Of a DNA stretch of 64,000 nucleotides, positions 26,129 to 34,801 are shown piece by piece (position 1 is the stretch's first letter; each line of letters starts with the position of its first letter). The DNA lies in assembly GCF_014207255.1 (NCBI RefSeq), contig NZ_JACHCZ010000003.1, positions 432,813-496,812 of the forward strand. The letters are read 5' to 3'. Position numbers and translations under genes: made by a program. The DNA is from Pseudomonas sp. JAI120 (GTDB taxonomy: Bacteria; Pseudomonadota; Gammaproteobacteria; Pseudomonadales; Pseudomonadaceae). A model generated the notes under the pieces. That model was not told where the DNA came from and made no database searches. It saw nothing but the letters and a program-made list of their open reading frames with translations.

Positions 26129-26482
26129 TTAAGGCAGCGCGGCCACGACGGACAGCTCTACCAGAATTTCCGGTTCGCACAGCTTGGCCTCAACCGTGGC
26201 GCGGGCCGGGGCGACACCTTTGGGCAGCCACTTGTCCCACACCGCATTCATACCCGCGAAGTCGGCGTCGATGTCCTTCAGGTAGATCGTCACCGACAGC
26301 AGCTTGGTTTTGTCGGTGCCGGCCAGGTCCAGCAAACGCTCGATATTGGCCAGGGTTTCACGGGTCTGCTGTTCGATCCCGGCGTTCATGTCGTCACCGA
26401 CTTGCCCGGCCAGATACACGGTACCGCTGTGAACAACGATCTGGCTCATGCGCTCATTGGTGAGCTGGCGCTGGATTGACAT
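26129..26482 (-). CDS. RidA family protein in the dad cluster
   Basis: A 117-residue Rid/YjgF/YER057c/UK114 protein, with the family arginine in PARATVEAKL and the GQVGDD segment. RidA proteins hydrolyse reactive enamine/imine intermediates released by PLP enzymes and amino-acid oxidases. Its place between dadA (imine-forming) and dadX (PLP) fits detoxification of 2-iminopropionate-type products. The start at 26482 has AGGAG upstream and lies 29 bases inside the end of dadA, so the two are translationally coupled. Catalytic class within the Rid family was not resolved. Confidence 0.9.
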   Translation of the reverse strand: MSIQRQLTNERMSQIVVHSGTVYLAGQVGDDMNAGIEQQTRETLANIERLLDLAGTDKTKLLSVTIYLKDIDADFAGMNAVWDKWLPKGVAPARATVEAKLCEPEILVELSVVAALP

Positions 26483-27755
26483 GCTTTGCGGACTCCTGGT
26501 GGTTGCCATAACGGGAAATATCGAGGCCTTCGGCGCTGATCTGCGGCGTTTTCTTCGCCATCAGGTCGGCCAGCAAGCGACCAGAGCCACACGCCATGGT
26601 CCAGCCGAGGGTGCCGTGACCAGTATTCAGGAACAGATTCTTGAACGGCGTGGCACCGACAATCGGCGTGCCGTCGGGTGTGGTCGGGCGCAGGCCGGTC
26701 CAGAAAGTGGCTTCGGTCAGATCGCCGCCCTGAGGATAAAGGTCGTTGACGATCATCTCCAGGGTTTCACGTCGCCGCGGGTTAAGCGACAGGTCAAAAC
26801 CGGCTATTTCGGCCATGCCGCCGACGCGGATGCGGTTGTCGAAACGGGTGATCGCGACCTTGTAGGTCTCATCCAGAATGGTCGAGGTCGGGGCCATTGC
26901 CGGATTGGTGATGGGCACCGTCAGCGAGTAACCCTTGAGCGGGTACACCGGCGCCTTGATCCCCAGCGGCTTGAGCAGCTTCGGCGAATAACTGCCGAGG
27001 GCCAGTACGTAGCGGTCGGCGGTTTCCAGCTTGCCGTCGATCCACACACCGTTGACGCGCTCGCCCGCGTAGTCGAGGCGCTGGATATCCTGTTCGAAGC
27101 GGAATTCCACGCCCAGTTGCTTGCACATTTCTGCCAGGCGGGTGGTGAACATCTGGCAATCGCCGGTCTGGTCATTCGGCAGACGTAAAGCACCGGCAAG
27201 GATATCGGTGACGCTGGCCAGGGCAGGCTCAACGCGGGCGATACCGGCGCGATCGAGCAGTTCGAACGGCACGCCGGACTCTTTCAAAACGGCAATGTCT
27301 TTAGCGGCGCCATCAAGCTGGGCCTGGGTGCGGAACAGCTGCGTAGTCCCCAGGCTGCGGCCTTCGTACCCAATACCGGTTTCCGCACGCAGTTCGTCGA
27401 GGCAGTCACGACTGTACTCGGACAGGCGGACCATGCGCTCTTTGTTCACCGCATAACGGCTGGCGGTACAGTTGCGCAGCATCTGCGCCATCCACAGGTA
27501 TTGGTCGATATCGGCGGTGGCCTTGATCGCCAGCGGCGCGTGGCGTTGCAACAACCACTTGATGGCCTTGAGCGGCACGCCCGGCGCGGCCCATGGCGAA
27601 GCGTAGCCTGGGGACACCTGGCCGGCGTTGGCGAAACTGGTTTCCATGGCAGCGGCGGGCTGACGGTCGACTACGACGACTTCAAAGCCGGCCCGCGCCA
27701 AATAGTAGGCACTGGTCACACCAATGACGCCGCTACCCAAGACCAGAACGCGCAT
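26454..27755 (-). CDS. dadA: D-amino acid dehydrogenase
   Basis: A 433-residue FAD enzyme that oxidises D-alanine and other D-amino acids to 2-oxo acids at the inner membrane, passing electrons to quinone. The N-terminus carries the dinucleotide motif VLGSGVIGVTSAYYLARAGFEVVVVD. First gene of dadA-ridA-dadX. It is divergent from lrp with a 156-base gap, AT-rich and containing small inverted repeats, consistent with Lrp/DadR control by alanine as known in Pseudomonas. Confidence 0.96.
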   Translation of the reverse strand: MRVLVLGSGVIGVTSAYYLARAGFEVVVVDRQPAAAMETSFANAGQVSPGYASPWAAPGVPLKAIKWLLQRHAPLAIKATADIDQYLWMAQMLRNCTASRYAVNKERMVRLSEYSRDCLDELRAETGIGYEGRSLGTTQLFRTQAQLDGAAKDIAVLKESGVPFELLDRAGIARVEPALASVTDILAGALRLPNDQTGDCQMFTTRLAEMCKQLGVEFRFEQDIQRLDYAGERVNGVWIDGKLETADRYVLALGSYSPKLLKPLGIKAPVYPLKGYSLTVPITNPAMAPTSTILDETYKVAITRFDNRIRVGGMAEIAGFDLSLNPRRRETLEMIVNDLYPQGGDLTEATFWTGLRPTTPDGTPIVGATPFKNLFLNTGHGTLGWTMACGSGRLLADLMAKKTPQISAEGLDISRYGNHQESAKHVNPAPAHQ

Positions 27756-27838
27756 TTTTATATCCTCATCGCGGGCTTGGCCGCTGACGTGTGTTATTCG
27801 AGCAATGATGGGCGCAGTATAAAAAGCAATCGCCAGTG

Positions 27839-27856
27839 CATTTCACTATATAAATG
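27839..27856. promoter_or_regulatory. AT-rich dyad in the dadA-lrp intergenic region
   Basis: CATTT (27839-27843) and AAATG (27852-27856) flank an AT-rich centre; a second small dyad (GCC-TATATTT-GGC) follows directly. The region lies between divergent dadA and lrp and is the expected place for Lrp binding. The dyads do not closely match the E. coli Lrp consensus. Confidence 0.3.
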
Positions 27857-27911
27857 CCTATATTTGGCGACAATTCTCGGCAATAACCCTTTTCACAGAG
27901 GCGTATCCCCT

Positions 27912-28400
27912 ATGCGTACCAACACCCAGACCAAGCGGGAGCTGGACAAGATCGACCGCAACATCCTGCGCATCCTGCAAGCCGACGGGCGAATTTCGTT
28001 CACGGAACTGGGGGAAAAGGTCGGGCTGTCCACCACGCCGTGCACCGAGCGGGTGCGGCGGCTGGAGCGCGAGGGGATCATCATGGGTTATAACGCGCGG
28101 CTCAATCCGCAGCATTTGAAGGGGAGTTTGCTGGTATTTGTCGAGATCAGCCTCGATTACAAATCCGGTGACACCTTTGAAGAGTTCCGCCGCGCCGTGC
28201 TGAAACTGCCCCATGTGCTGGAGTGCCACCTGGTCTCGGGTGACTTCGACTACCTGGTGAAAGCGCGCATTTCCGAGATGGCCTCGTACCGCAAATTACT
28301 CGGCGACATCCTGCTCAAGTTGCCCCATGTGCGGGAATCGAAGAGCTATATCGTGATGGAAGAGGTGAAAGAGAGCCTTAACCTGCCTATTCCTGATTAA
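27912..28400 (+). CDS. lrp: Lrp/AsnC family regulator (DadR)
   Basis: A 162-residue Lrp-type regulator: N-terminal helix-turn-helix (about 10-60, GRISFTELGEKVGLSTTPCTERVRRLE) and C-terminal ligand-binding RAM domain (about 70-150). Close in sequence to enterobacterial Lrp. In Pseudomonas this divergent Lrp (also called DadR) activates dadA-dadX in response to alanine. Its TAA stop interlocks with that of the convergent YkgJ gene (TTAA at 28397-28400). Confidence 0.93.
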   Translation: MRTNTQTKRELDKIDRNILRILQADGRISFTELGEKVGLSTTPCTERVRRLEREGIIMGYNARLNPQHLKGSLLVFVEISLDYKSGDTFEEFRRAVLKLPHVLECHLVSGDFDYLVKARISEMASYRKLLGDILLKLPHVRESKSYIVMEEVKESLNLPIPD

Positions 28401-28750
28401 ACCAGCACCTGCCGGGTACTCGCCATGTACTCATGGATCTGCTTCTCCACCCGAGGGTGAATCAGCTCCACCGGCCCGCGCCCATTGGGGCATGGCAAGG
28501 TCTTCGTGGTACCGAACAGCCGACAGATCAGCGGCCGTTCGTCATACACGGTGCAGCCGTTGGGGCCCAGGTGCACGCAGTTCAGTTCATCCATCGCCGC
28601 GTCCTGCTCGGCGGCGGTCTTGCGTGGCAGGCGCGACATTTCCTCCGGCGAAGTGGTGACCGGCCCACAGCAGTCGTGGCAGCCGGGGACGCACTCGAAC
28701 GAAGGAATCTGACGGCGCAGCGCGCTGATTTTCTGACTGTTGCAACTCAT
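28397..28750 (-). CDS. YkgJ family cysteine cluster protein
   Basis: A 117-residue protein of the YkgJ (putative zinc- or iron-chelating) family. Cysteines are arranged as FECVPGCHDCCGPV near the N-terminus and LNCVHLGPNGCTVYDERPLICRLFG in the middle, suggesting a metal or Fe-S cluster site. Function unknown. It is monocistronic on the minus strand, convergent with lrp, with the PauB-like oxidase gene divergent from it. Confidence 0.87.
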   Translation of the reverse strand: MSCNSQKISALRRQIPSFECVPGCHDCCGPVTTSPEEMSRLPRKTAAEQDAAMDELNCVHLGPNGCTVYDERPLICRLFGTTKTLPCPNGRGPVELIHPRVEKQIHEYMASTRQVLV

Positions 28751-28865
28751 CGAAACACGTACCGAACGGCGAATAGAGGTGGATTCTGAAGCAAAACGCC
28801 CTGCGCAGACAGCTTCGTCCGACCGCTGTATCCTGCGTCAAATTTTCCAAACAGGGATGCTCCCC

Positions 28866-30158
28866 ATGACTGCCAGCGCCCGGCACACCGCTTCCTACTA
28901 CGCCGCCAGCAGCGTACCGCAACCCGATTACCCAGCGTTGACGGGCGAAGTGAGCGCCGATGTGTGCGTGATCGGCGGCGGTTTCTCCGGGCTCAACACG
29001 GCCCTGGAGCTGGCGGAGCGCGGCTTCAGCGTGGCGCTGCTGGAGGCGCGCAAGATCGCCTGGGGCGCCAGCGGGCGCAATGGCGGCCAGTTGATTCGCG
29101 GTGTCGGTCATGGCCTGGAGCAGTTCACCAACGTGATCGGCACCGATGGCGTGCGCCAGATGAAGCTCATGGGTCTGGAGGCCGTGGAAATCGTGCGTGA
29201 ACGCGTCGAACGCTACCAGATCCCCTGCGACCTGACCTGGGGCTACTGCGACCTGGCCAACAAGCCTCGCGACCTGCAAGGCCTGGCCGAAGACGCCGAA
29301 GAACTGCGCAGCCTGGGCTATCGCCACGAAGTACGTCTGTTACAAGCGAGCGACATGGGCAGCGTCATCGGCTCCGACAGCTATGTGGGTGGCATGATCG
29401 ACATGGGTTCCGGCCACCTGCACCCGTTGAACCTGGCTCTCGGCGAAGCCGCCGCCGCGCAGCAATGGGGTGTGCAGTTGTTCGAACAGTCGGAAGTCAC
29501 GCGTATCGACTACGGCCCCGAGGTCAAGGTGCACACCACCCAAGGCACTGTGCGCGCCAAGACCCTGGTACTGGCTTGCAATGCCTATCTCAATGGACTG
29601 AATCCGCAATTGAGCGGCAAGGTGCTGCCCGCCGGCAGCTACATCATCGCCACCGAGCCCTTGAGCCAGGCACAAGCCGCCAACCTGCTACCGCAGAACA
29701 TGGCGGTGTGTGACCAGCGCGTGACGGTAGATTACTTCCGGCTGTCCGCCGACCGCCGTCTGTTATTCGGCGGCGCCTGCCACTACTCCGGACGCGACCC
29801 CAAGGACATCGGCGCCTACATGCGGCCAAAGATGCTGCAGGTGTTCCCACAGCTGGCCGACGTGAACATCGACTACCAATGGGGCGGCATGATCGGCATC
29901 GGCGCCAACCGCCTGCCGCAAATCGGCCGCTTGGCGGACCAGCCCAACGTGTATTACGCCCAGGCCTACGCAGGCCATGGCCTCAACGCCACGCACCTGG
30001 CGGGCAAGCTGCTGGCCGAAGCCATCAGTGGCCAGCAGCAGGGACGTTTCGACCTGTTCGCCCAGGTGCCGCACATCACCTTCCCCGGCGGCAAGCACCT
30101 GCGCTCGCCGCTGCTGGCCTTGGGAATGCTCTGGCACCGCCTCAAAGAGCTGGTCTGA
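28866..30158 (+). CDS. FAD-dependent gamma-glutamylpolyamine oxidase-like protein (PauB/PuuB type)
   Basis: A 430-residue FAD oxidoreductase of the DAO family. FAD-binding CVIGGGFSGLNTALELAERGFSVALLE lies near residues 35-60, followed by WGASGRNGGQ, a pattern shared with PuuB and the PauB isozymes that oxidise gamma-glutamylated polyamines. Proximity to the PauR-type regulator and to the KauB/PauC dehydrogenase supports a polyamine role, though the substrate among the several Pseudomonas PauB paralogues is not decidable. The start at 28866 follows CAGGGATG and begins a normal-length protein. Confidence 0.8.
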   Translation: MTASARHTASYYAASSVPQPDYPALTGEVSADVCVIGGGFSGLNTALELAERGFSVALLEARKIAWGASGRNGGQLIRGVGHGLEQFTNVIGTDGVRQMKLMGLEAVEIVRERVERYQIPCDLTWGYCDLANKPRDLQGLAEDAEELRSLGYRHEVRLLQASDMGSVIGSDSYVGGMIDMGSGHLHPLNLALGEAAAAQQWGVQLFEQSEVTRIDYGPEVKVHTTQGTVRAKTLVLACNAYLNGLNPQLSGKVLPAGSYIIATEPLSQAQAANLLPQNMAVCDQRVTVDYFRLSADRRLLFGGACHYSGRDPKDIGAYMRPKMLQVFPQLADVNIDYQWGGMIGIGANRLPQIGRLADQPNVYYAQAYAGHGLNATHLAGKLLAEAISGQQQGRFDLFAQVPHITFPGGKHLRSPLLALGMLWHRLKELV

Positions 30159-30383
30159 TCAATCACGCCAGAAAGGCTTCAGGCCTTCCTGGCGGGCTTG
30201 CTCTGGGGTCAACCCGACATCGCGCAATTGCTCGCGAGTCAAGTGCAGCAAGGCCTTGCGCGTATGGCGGCGGTGCCAGAACAGACCCCAGCGGCTGATC
30301 TCGCGCGGCGACGTCGCCCGCTCTTGCCCAGCCTGCAATTCCTGACTGTGTAACATCAGCCGCACATCGCTCATGCCGTTCAT
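30159..30383 (-). CDS. DUF1127 domain small protein
   Basis: A 74-residue basic protein with the DUF1127 core (SRWGLFWHRRHTRKALLHLTREQLRDVGLTPEQ), an arginine-rich helix-loop found in short proteins such as YjiS. Some alpha-proteobacterial members bind RNA and affect phosphate or carbon regulation; the Pseudomonas role is unknown. The start at 30383 is preferred over one at 30398 because GAGGGG lies upstream of it. The stop codon abuts that of the convergent oxidase gene (TGATCA at 30156-30161). It is divergent from the MocR gene and may be its target. Confidence 0.85.
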   Translation of the reverse strand: MNGMSDVRLMLHSQELQAGQERATSPREISRWGLFWHRRHTRKALLHLTREQLRDVGLTPEQARQEGLKPFWRD

Positions 30384-30474
30384 TTTGCTGCCCCTCATTT
30401 GCTTGTTGCCATGAGTGACTAGAATGGGCGAGCAGGCAAAACCATTACAGATTCAACCAACCTTTATTAAATCC

Positions 30475-30527
30475 ATACAGACACTGCCTGTACGCGGCTG
30501 AATCCTGTATTTTCCCCTTATCTGTAC
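30475..30527. promoter_or_regulatory. Candidate MocR operator: phased CTGTAY repeats
   Basis: CTGTAC, CTGTAT and CTGTAC begin at 30488, 30505 and 30522, exactly 17 bp apart, and ATACAG (inverted copy) lies at 30475-30480. TACAG/CTGTA thus also makes a 5-bp inverted repeat with a 7-base spacer. The last repeat ends 22 bases before the MocR start. Mixed direct and inverted repeats are typical of known MocR sites. Confidence 0.5.
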
Positions 30528-30549
30528 TGGTCCCCCGGGAGCGACCGCC

Positions 30550-31974
30550 ATGACGCTTTACGTCAACCTCGCCGAATTGCTGAGCACGCGCATCGAACAG
30601 GGGTTCTATCGCCCCGGTGATCGACTGCCGTCCGTACGCGCCTTGAGCGTCGAGCACGGGGTCAGCTTGAGCACCGTGCAGCAGGCGTATCGATTGCTGG
30701 AAGACAATGGCCTGGCGATGCCCAAGCCCAAGTCCGGCTACTTTGTACCGGTTGGTCGGGAGTTGCCGGCGCTGCCCGAGGTCGGCCGCCCGGCCCAGCG
30801 CCCGGTGGAAATCTCACAGTGGGACCTGGTGCTGGAACTGATTCGCGCCGTTCCGCGCAAGGACGTCATACAGCTGGGTCGCGGCATGCCGGATGTATTG
30901 TCACCCACCCTCAAGCCCTTGCTGCGCAGCCTGGCTCGCGTCAGCCGGCGCCAGGATCTGCCGGGACTGTATTACGACAATATTCTCGGCTGTATGGAAC
31001 TGCGCGAGCAAATCGCCCGACTGTCACTGGATTCCGGCTGCCAGCTGACTGCCGAGGACATCGTGATTACCACCGGCTGTCACGAGGCGCTATCCGCCAG
31101 CATCCACGCCATCTGCGAGCCTGGCGATATCGTCGCGGTGGACTCGCCCAGCTTCCACGGCGCCATGCAGACCCTCAAGGGCCTGGGCATGAAAGCCTTG
31201 GAAATCCCCACCGACCCGATCACCGGCATCAGCCTCGAAGCCTTGGAACTGGCGCTGGAACAGTGGCCGATCAAGGTCATCCAGTTGACCCCCAACTGCA
31301 ATAACCCGCTGGGCTACATCATGCCGGAAGCGCGCAAACGCGCGTTGCTGACCCTGGCCCAGCGCTTTGACGTAGCGATCATCGAAGACGATGTGTATGG
31401 CGAACTGGCCTACAGCTACCCGCGCCCGCGCACCATCAAATCCTTCGACGAAGACGGTCGCGTGCTGTTGTGCAGCTCATTCTCCAAGACCCTGGCGCCG
31501 GGCCTGCGCATTGGCTGGGTCGCGCCCGGCCGGTACCTGGAGCGGGTACTGCACATGAAGTACATCAGCACCGGCTCCACCGCCACGCAGCCGCAGATCG
31601 CCATTGCCGAGTTTCTCAAAGGGGGCCATTTCGAACCCCATTTGCGACGGATGCGCACACAATACCAGCGTAATCGCGACCTGATGCTCGACTGGGTCAA
31701 CCGCTACTTCCCTGCCGGCACACGCGCCAGCCGCCCACAAGGCAGCTTCATGCTGTGGATAGAACTGCCGGAAGGTTTCGACACCCTCAAGCTCAACCGC
31801 GTGCTGGTGGAACAAGGCGTACAGGTGGCGGTGGGAAGCATCTTTTCCGCGTCGGGCAAGTACCGTAACTGCCTGCGCATGAACTACGCTGCCAAGCCAA
31901 CCGGCCAGATGGAAGAGGCCGTGCGCAAAGTCGGTGCTGCCGCGATCAAGATGCTGGCCGAAGTGGTGGACTGA
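30550..31974 (+). CDS. MocR family regulator (GntR-type HTH fused to PLP aminotransferase-like domain)
   Basis: A 474-residue MocR protein. Residues 1-70 are a GntR winged helix (YRPGDRLPSVRALSVEHGVSLSTVQQAYRLLEDNGL) and residues 90-470 a fold-I aminotransferase domain with the PLP lysine in SSFSKTLAPGLRIGW and NPLGYIMP, YGELAY elements. MocR proteins sense amino compounds or PLP through this domain. Divergent from the DUF1127 gene over a repeat-rich 166-base gap. The controlled pathway is not evident; the neighbourhood of amino-acid and polyamine genes suggests an amine effector, by inference. Confidence 0.92.
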   Translation: MTLYVNLAELLSTRIEQGFYRPGDRLPSVRALSVEHGVSLSTVQQAYRLLEDNGLAMPKPKSGYFVPVGRELPALPEVGRPAQRPVEISQWDLVLELIRAVPRKDVIQLGRGMPDVLSPTLKPLLRSLARVSRRQDLPGLYYDNILGCMELREQIARLSLDSGCQLTAEDIVITTGCHEALSASIHAICEPGDIVAVDSPSFHGAMQTLKGLGMKALEIPTDPITGISLEALELALEQWPIKVIQLTPNCNNPLGYIMPEARKRALLTLAQRFDVAIIEDDVYGELAYSYPRPRTIKSFDEDGRVLLCSSFSKTLAPGLRIGWVAPGRYLERVLHMKYISTGSTATQPQIAIAEFLKGGHFEPHLRRMRTQYQRNRDLMLDWVNRYFPAGTRASRPQGSFMLWIELPEGFDTLKLNRVLVEQGVQVAVGSIFSASGKYRNCLRMNYAAKPTGQMEEAVRKVGAAAIKMLAEVVD

Positions 31975-32036
31975 CCTTTCGCGAGAAATCGCCGTCATAT
32001 GTCGACTACCGCCCTGACCTGGAAGCGACTCCCTTG

Positions 32037-33605
32037 ATGATTCGACGGCTTTTACCGTTTTTCCTGTTGGGAGCCCTGGCCTTGAGCGGCTGCGCCACGG
32101 TGAGTACGCCGCGCATACCCAGCGATGCCCTGCCGGCCGCCCAGTCGTCGTTCGGCCGCTCGATCCAGGCCCAGGCCGCGCCGTATCAAGGACGCTCGGG
32201 CTTTCGCCTGCTACCCAACAGCAGCGAAGCCTTTATGGCCCGCGCCGAGTTGATCCGCAACGCCCAGACCAGCCTCGACCTGCAGTACTACATCGTGCAC
32301 GACGGCATCAGCACACGGATGCTGGTGGATGAACTGCTCAAGGCCGCCGACCGAGGCGTGCGCGTGCGCATCCTGCTGGACGACACCACCAGCGACGGCC
32401 TTGACCAGATCATCGCCACCCTCGCCGCCCACCCCAAGATCGAGATTCGCCTGTTCAACCCTCTGCATCTGGGGCGCAGCAACGGTGTGACACGGTCAAT
32501 GGGCCGTCTTTTCAATCTGTCGCTGCAACACCGGCGCATGCACAACAAGCTGTGGCTGGCGGACAACAGCGTGGCCATCGTCGGCGGGCGCAACCTGGGG
32601 GATGAGTATTTCGACGCCGAGCCCAACCTGAACTTCACCGATATCGACATGCTCAGCGTCGGGCCGGTGGCCGAGCAACTCGGGCACAGTTTCGATCAGT
32701 ACTGGAACAGCGCCCTGAGCAAACCCATTGATGACTTTGTCTCCAATATGCCCTCCAAAGGTGACCTGGCCGCCGCGCGCCTGGGCCTGGAAGCATCGCT
32801 GGCCGAGTCGCGCCAGCAGAAGCACGCGCTGTATGCACGCTTGCGCACCTACCAGACCCAGCCACGCATGGACACCTGGCGCCGCGAACTGATCTGGGCC
32901 TGGAACCAGGCACTGTGGGACGCGCCGAGCAAGGTCCTGTCCAAGGCCGACCCGGACCCGCACCTGCTGCTGACCACCCAACTGGCCCCGGAGCTGGAAG
33001 GCGTCAACCATGAACTGATCATGATCTCGGCGTACTTTGTGCCAGGGCAACCTGGGCTGGTGTACCTCACCGGCCGCGCCGATGCGGGTGTGTCGGTAAG
33101 CTTGTTGACCAACTCCCTTGAGGCTACCGACGTTCCGGCGGTACATGGCGGCTATGCACCGTACCGCAAGGCTTTGCTGGAGCACGGCGTGAAACTCTAC
33201 GAATTGCGCCGCCAACCGGGCGATCCGAGCGCAGGCAGCGGGCCGCACCTGTTTCGTCGCGGCACGTTCCGTGGCTCGGACTCGAGCCTGCACAGCAAGG
33301 CGATGATCTTTGATCGGACGAAGTCGTTTGTGGGCTCTTTCAATTTCGACCCTCGCTCCGTGCTGTGGAACACCGAAGTCGGCGTGCTGGTGGACAGCCC
33401 GGAGCTGGCGGAACACGTGCGCAACCTGGCGCTGCAAGGCATGGCGCCGGCCTTGAGCTACGAGGCGAAGTTGCAGGACGGCAACGTGGTGTGGGTGACC
33501 GAGGACAACGGCCAACTGCATACCCTGACCCGTGAGCCGGGCAGTTGGTGGCGGCGGTTCAATGCCTGGTTCGCCACCTCGGTCGGCCTGGAGCGCATGC
33601 TCTAG
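32037..33605 (+). CDS. Phospholipase D/cardiolipin synthase-like lipoprotein
   Basis: A 522-residue secreted lipoprotein with lipobox ALSGC near residue 18. It has two complete HKD motifs: HNKLWLADNS followed by GGRNLGDEYF, and HSKAMIFDRTKSFVGSFNFDPRS, so both half-sites of a phospholipase D-type active site are intact. Related proteins make cardiolipin or transfer phosphatidyl groups, but a lipid-anchored periplasmic form is distinct from the membrane-spanning ClsA. TTG at 32034 is possible but ATG at 32037 is preferred. It is co-directional with the MocR gene 62 bases upstream. Confidence 0.85.
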   Translation: MIRRLLPFFLLGALALSGCATVSTPRIPSDALPAAQSSFGRSIQAQAAPYQGRSGFRLLPNSSEAFMARAELIRNAQTSLDLQYYIVHDGISTRMLVDELLKAADRGVRVRILLDDTTSDGLDQIIATLAAHPKIEIRLFNPLHLGRSNGVTRSMGRLFNLSLQHRRMHNKLWLADNSVAIVGGRNLGDEYFDAEPNLNFTDIDMLSVGPVAEQLGHSFDQYWNSALSKPIDDFVSNMPSKGDLAAARLGLEASLAESRQQKHALYARLRTYQTQPRMDTWRRELIWAWNQALWDAPSKVLSKADPDPHLLLTTQLAPELEGVNHELIMISAYFVPGQPGLVYLTGRADAGVSVSLLTNSLEATDVPAVHGGYAPYRKALLEHGVKLYELRRQPGDPSAGSGPHLFRRGTFRGSDSSLHSKAMIFDRTKSFVGSFNFDPRSVLWNTEVGVLVDSPELAEHVRNLALQGMAPALSYEAKLQDGNVVWVTEDNGQLHTLTREPGSWWRRFNAWFATSVGLERML

Positions 33606-33617
33606 GAACAGCGAGGA

Positions 33618-34760
33618 TCAAGCCGGCTGAGCGGCACCAAATGCACCTTGGCGCAGCAACAGCACCACCAAACCCAAGGCCCCGACCGCCATCAGCAACG
33701 GCAGCGCGTGCCCGCTGATCCATTGGCTGCCGGCGCCGGCCACCAGCGGACCGATCAGGCAGCCGATTCCCCATAACTGCGCGATGTGGGCATTGGCACG
33801 CACCAGCGCATCGTCACGATAACGCTCGCCGATCAGAATCAGCGACAACGTGAACAACCCGCCAGCACTGGCGCCGAACAGCACCCATAGTGGCCAGATG
33901 AGCAGCGTGTGCATCAGCAATGGAATCGCCAGGCTCGATGCCAGCAACAGCAGTGCGCAACTCAAAAACAGCGTGCGTCGTGGCAGATAATCCGCCAGCG
34001 CACCGATGGGCAGTTGCAGCAGGGCGTCACCGACCACCACCGTGCTGACCATCGCCAAGGCAATTTCGGCAGTGAACCCCTGTTGCAGGCAATACACCGG
34101 CAGCAGCGTCAGGATCATCGCCTCAAACGCGGCGAACAGCGCCACCGCCCAGGCAATCGCCGGCAGGCTCAGGCAGAAGCGCCACAAATCCGCGAAGGTC
34201 ACGCTGAACGATTCGGCACTGGGCGCACCGGAGCGACCCAGCAATGCCAGCGGAGCCACCACCAGCAGGCCAACGCCGACCCAGAAACCATAGTCATGGC
34301 CGGTACCGATCACGCCCAGCAGCAACGGCCCCGAGAGCTGGCTCAAGGCATAACTGCAGCCATACAGCGCCACCAGCCGGCCACGCCACTGCTCCACCAC
34401 CAACTGGTTGATCCAGCTTTCACCAAGGATAAACACGATGGTCAGGATCACCCCGATCATCAGGCGCAGCACCAGCCATATCGGGTAGCTGGGCAGAATG
34501 GCCAGCAAACCGATGGACACCGCACCGGCCCAAAGGCACAGACGCATGAGGTTCGCGGTGCCGAGCCAGGCGGCCAGGCGGCTGGAGACCTTGGCGCCAA
34601 GCAATACGCCAAAGGCCGGCATGGCGGCCATTACGCCAATAGCGAAACTGCCGTAACCCCAGCCCTCAAGGCGCAGGGAGACCAGAGGCATGCTGACACC
34701 CAGGGCCAGGCCGACACTGAGCACCGAGGCCAGGACGGCGAAATAGGTCGCCCAACGCAT
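33618..34760 (-). CDS. MFS transporter
   Basis: A 380-residue major facilitator protein with about twelve predicted membrane helices, beginning MRWATYFAVLASVLSVGLALG. The start at 34760 was chosen because AGGAG lies 8 bases upstream and the first membrane helix follows directly; upstream in-frame codons run into a REPIN. The AMPAFGVLLGAKVSSRLAAWLG segment resembles loop 2-3 of YcaD-like carriers. The substrate cannot be inferred. It lies downstream of the phospholipase D-like gene on the opposite strand, and a REPIN separates it from pauC. Confidence 0.88.
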   Translation of the reverse strand: MRWATYFAVLASVLSVGLALGVSMPLVSLRLEGWGYGSFAIGVMAAMPAFGVLLGAKVSSRLAAWLGTANLMRLCLWAGAVSIGLLAILPSYPIWLVLRLMIGVILTIVFILGESWINQLVVEQWRGRLVALYGCSYALSQLSGPLLLGVIGTGHDYGFWVGVGLLVVAPLALLGRSGAPSAESFSVTFADLWRFCLSLPAIAWAVALFAAFEAMILTLLPVYCLQQGFTAEIALAMVSTVVVGDALLQLPIGALADYLPRRTLFLSCALLLLASSLAIPLLMHTLLIWPLWVLFGASAGGLFTLSLILIGERYRDDALVRANAHIAQLWGIGCLIGPLVAGAGSQWISGHALPLLMAVGALGLVVLLLRQGAFGAAQPA

Positions 34761-34801
34761 TGCCACGCTCCTGTGGATAATCATGGGTTCACACAAAACA
34801 G

